From: Opitutia bacterium
GTDB lineage: Bacteria > Verrucomicrobiota > Verrucomicrobiia > Opitutales > Seribacteraceae
DNA length: 5,607 bases
Assembly: GCA_018695085.1 (NCBI GenBank)
Contig: JABHOU010000590.1
Span: 1 to 5,607, forward strand
Direction of reading: 5' to 3'
The notes beneath the pieces are model-generated. The model was not told the DNA's origin. It ran no database searches and was given only the letters and a program-made list of their open reading frames with translations. A program made the position numbers and the translations under genes. Below, piece by piece: positions 5,017-5,607 of the stretch (positions are counted from its first letter, which is position 1; every line of letters begins with the position of its first letter).

Positions 5017-5607
5017 ATGTCATTCGTGCTAAGAAACGCTTGGAGGGAGATCCGGAACAATCGCTCCTTCTGCCTGTTTTATGCCCTAAATCTTGCTTTG
5101 GGTCTGGTGGGATTCCTAACCGTAGATTCATTCAAGGGATCGCTAGAACGAAAGGTTAGCGAAGAATCCAAACTTCTGCTTGGGGCCGACTTGGCGGTCC
5201 GAGCAAGAAGAGATCTTACGCCGGAGGAAGTGGATGCAATCAAGGCCTTGCTGCCGGAAGGTTCCGAGAAAATCGAGGTACTCGATTTTTTCTCCATGGC
5301 CGCCGGTCCCGGAGGAAAAAGTCGCTTGGTGAAGATCATAGCCATGGAACAAGGCTTTCCTTTTTACGGTTCCTTCGATCTGAAACTGAAAGGGAAGCTC
5401 AAGGGGACCGATGAAAAACTCATCCACAAACAAAAGCATGCTTGGATTTACCCTGAACTGGAAAGCCAGCTAGATACCGAGATTGGTGATGAAATCCGCG
5501 TCGGTGAAGCCCGATTCAAGGTTTCCGACTTCGTGCTGCAAGAGAGCGGACTGCAGTTCCAGCCTGCCGAACTGGCTCCCAAGGTCTTTATCGCCAAAAC
5601 CTTCCTA
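5017..5607 (+). CDS. ybbP: YbbP-type ABC transporter permease, FtsX/MacB-like (3' end outside window)
   Basis: Only the first 197 codons are present. The sequence starts MSFVLRNAWREIRNNRSFCL, a basic cytoplasmic N-terminus followed by a transmembrane segment (about residues 18-36, FCLFYALNLALGLVGFLTV). A MacB-like periplasmic core domain then begins with LLLGADLAVRARRDLTPEEV, the landmark PFYGSF and the later IGDEIRVG and GLQFQPAELAPKVF. These pieces parallel E. coli YbbP (GDRALRSSREV, PMYG, and GFNPFQMAPRLM near the corresponding position). The full family member is about 800 residues with two FtsX domains, so about three quarters should lie beyond the edge. It follows the ATPase by 4 nt with no clear Shine-Dalgarno, the usual arrangement for a transporter pair. 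The transported substrate is not known; lipid-related cargo is suggested by the esterase neighbour. Confidence 0.87.
   Translation, partial: MSFVLRNAWREIRNNRSFCLFYALNLALGLVGFLTVDSFKGSLERKVSEESKLLLGADLAVRARRDLTPEEVDAIKALLPEGSEKIEVLDFFSMAAGPGGKSRLVKIIAMEQGFPFYGSFDLKLKGKLKGTDEKLIHKQKHAWIYPELESQLDTEIGDEIRVGEARFKVSDFVLQESGLQFQPAELAPKVFIAKTFL

Noticed and set aside
4346..5439. Minus-strand and out-of-frame ORFs across the ATPase and permease genes
   Set aside because: They overlap genes with full family motifs and show no recognisable domain of their own.
1..5607. CRISPR array, insertion sequence or intrinsic terminator
   Set aside because: I found no regularly spaced repeats, no transposase or terminal inverted repeats, and no GC hairpin followed by a T-run.

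Overview
The window reads as part of a bacterial chromosome of moderate GC content, most likely Verrucomicrobiota or a related PVC lineage. That assignment is an inference. It rests on a secreted TPR protein leading into a thioredoxin-like (redoxin) domain, a YwqK/MORN-like tail on a secreted nuclease-fold protein, and weak or absent Shine-Dalgarno sequences at most starts. No marker gene in the window fixes the taxon.

Left part, minus strand (about 1-3202): two genes are read leftwards. The downstream one (1-1955, running off the left edge) encodes a secreted TPR protein with conserved histidine motifs, a very lysine-rich linker, more helical repeats, and what looks like the first residues of a redoxin domain. 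The upstream one (2060-3202) encodes a secreted endonuclease/exonuclease/phosphatase-family protein with an extra C-terminal MORN-like segment. Although their products are unrelated, both genes start exactly 6 nt after a near-identical 31-bp block (29/31 identical). In each block a -35-like TTGACC and a -10-like TTGGAT are 17 bp apart, which would place the transcript start on the A of the ATG. This duplicated, apparently leaderless promoter cassette is the most unusual signal in the window.

Middle (about 3203-3608): a divergent, relatively AT-rich intergenic region. It holds a possible 34-residue membrane peptide gene on the minus strand (3266-3370) and an orphan 3' end of a tRNA or tmRNA (T-arm, acceptor strand and CCA, 3464-3491) without a convincing 5' half. 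Such fragments are typical remnants of integration at tRNA or tmRNA genes.

Right part, plus strand (3609-5607): a tight three-gene operon consisting of a TesA-type SGNH esterase predicted to be a lipoprotein, a LolD/YbbA-type ABC ATPase, and the start of a YbbP-type FtsX-family permease that runs off the right edge. The same three families are neighbours in E. coli, but there tesA is divergent from ybbA-ybbP. Here all three are co-directional with gaps of 9 and 4 nt, which suggests that the esterase and the transporter act together at the cell envelope.
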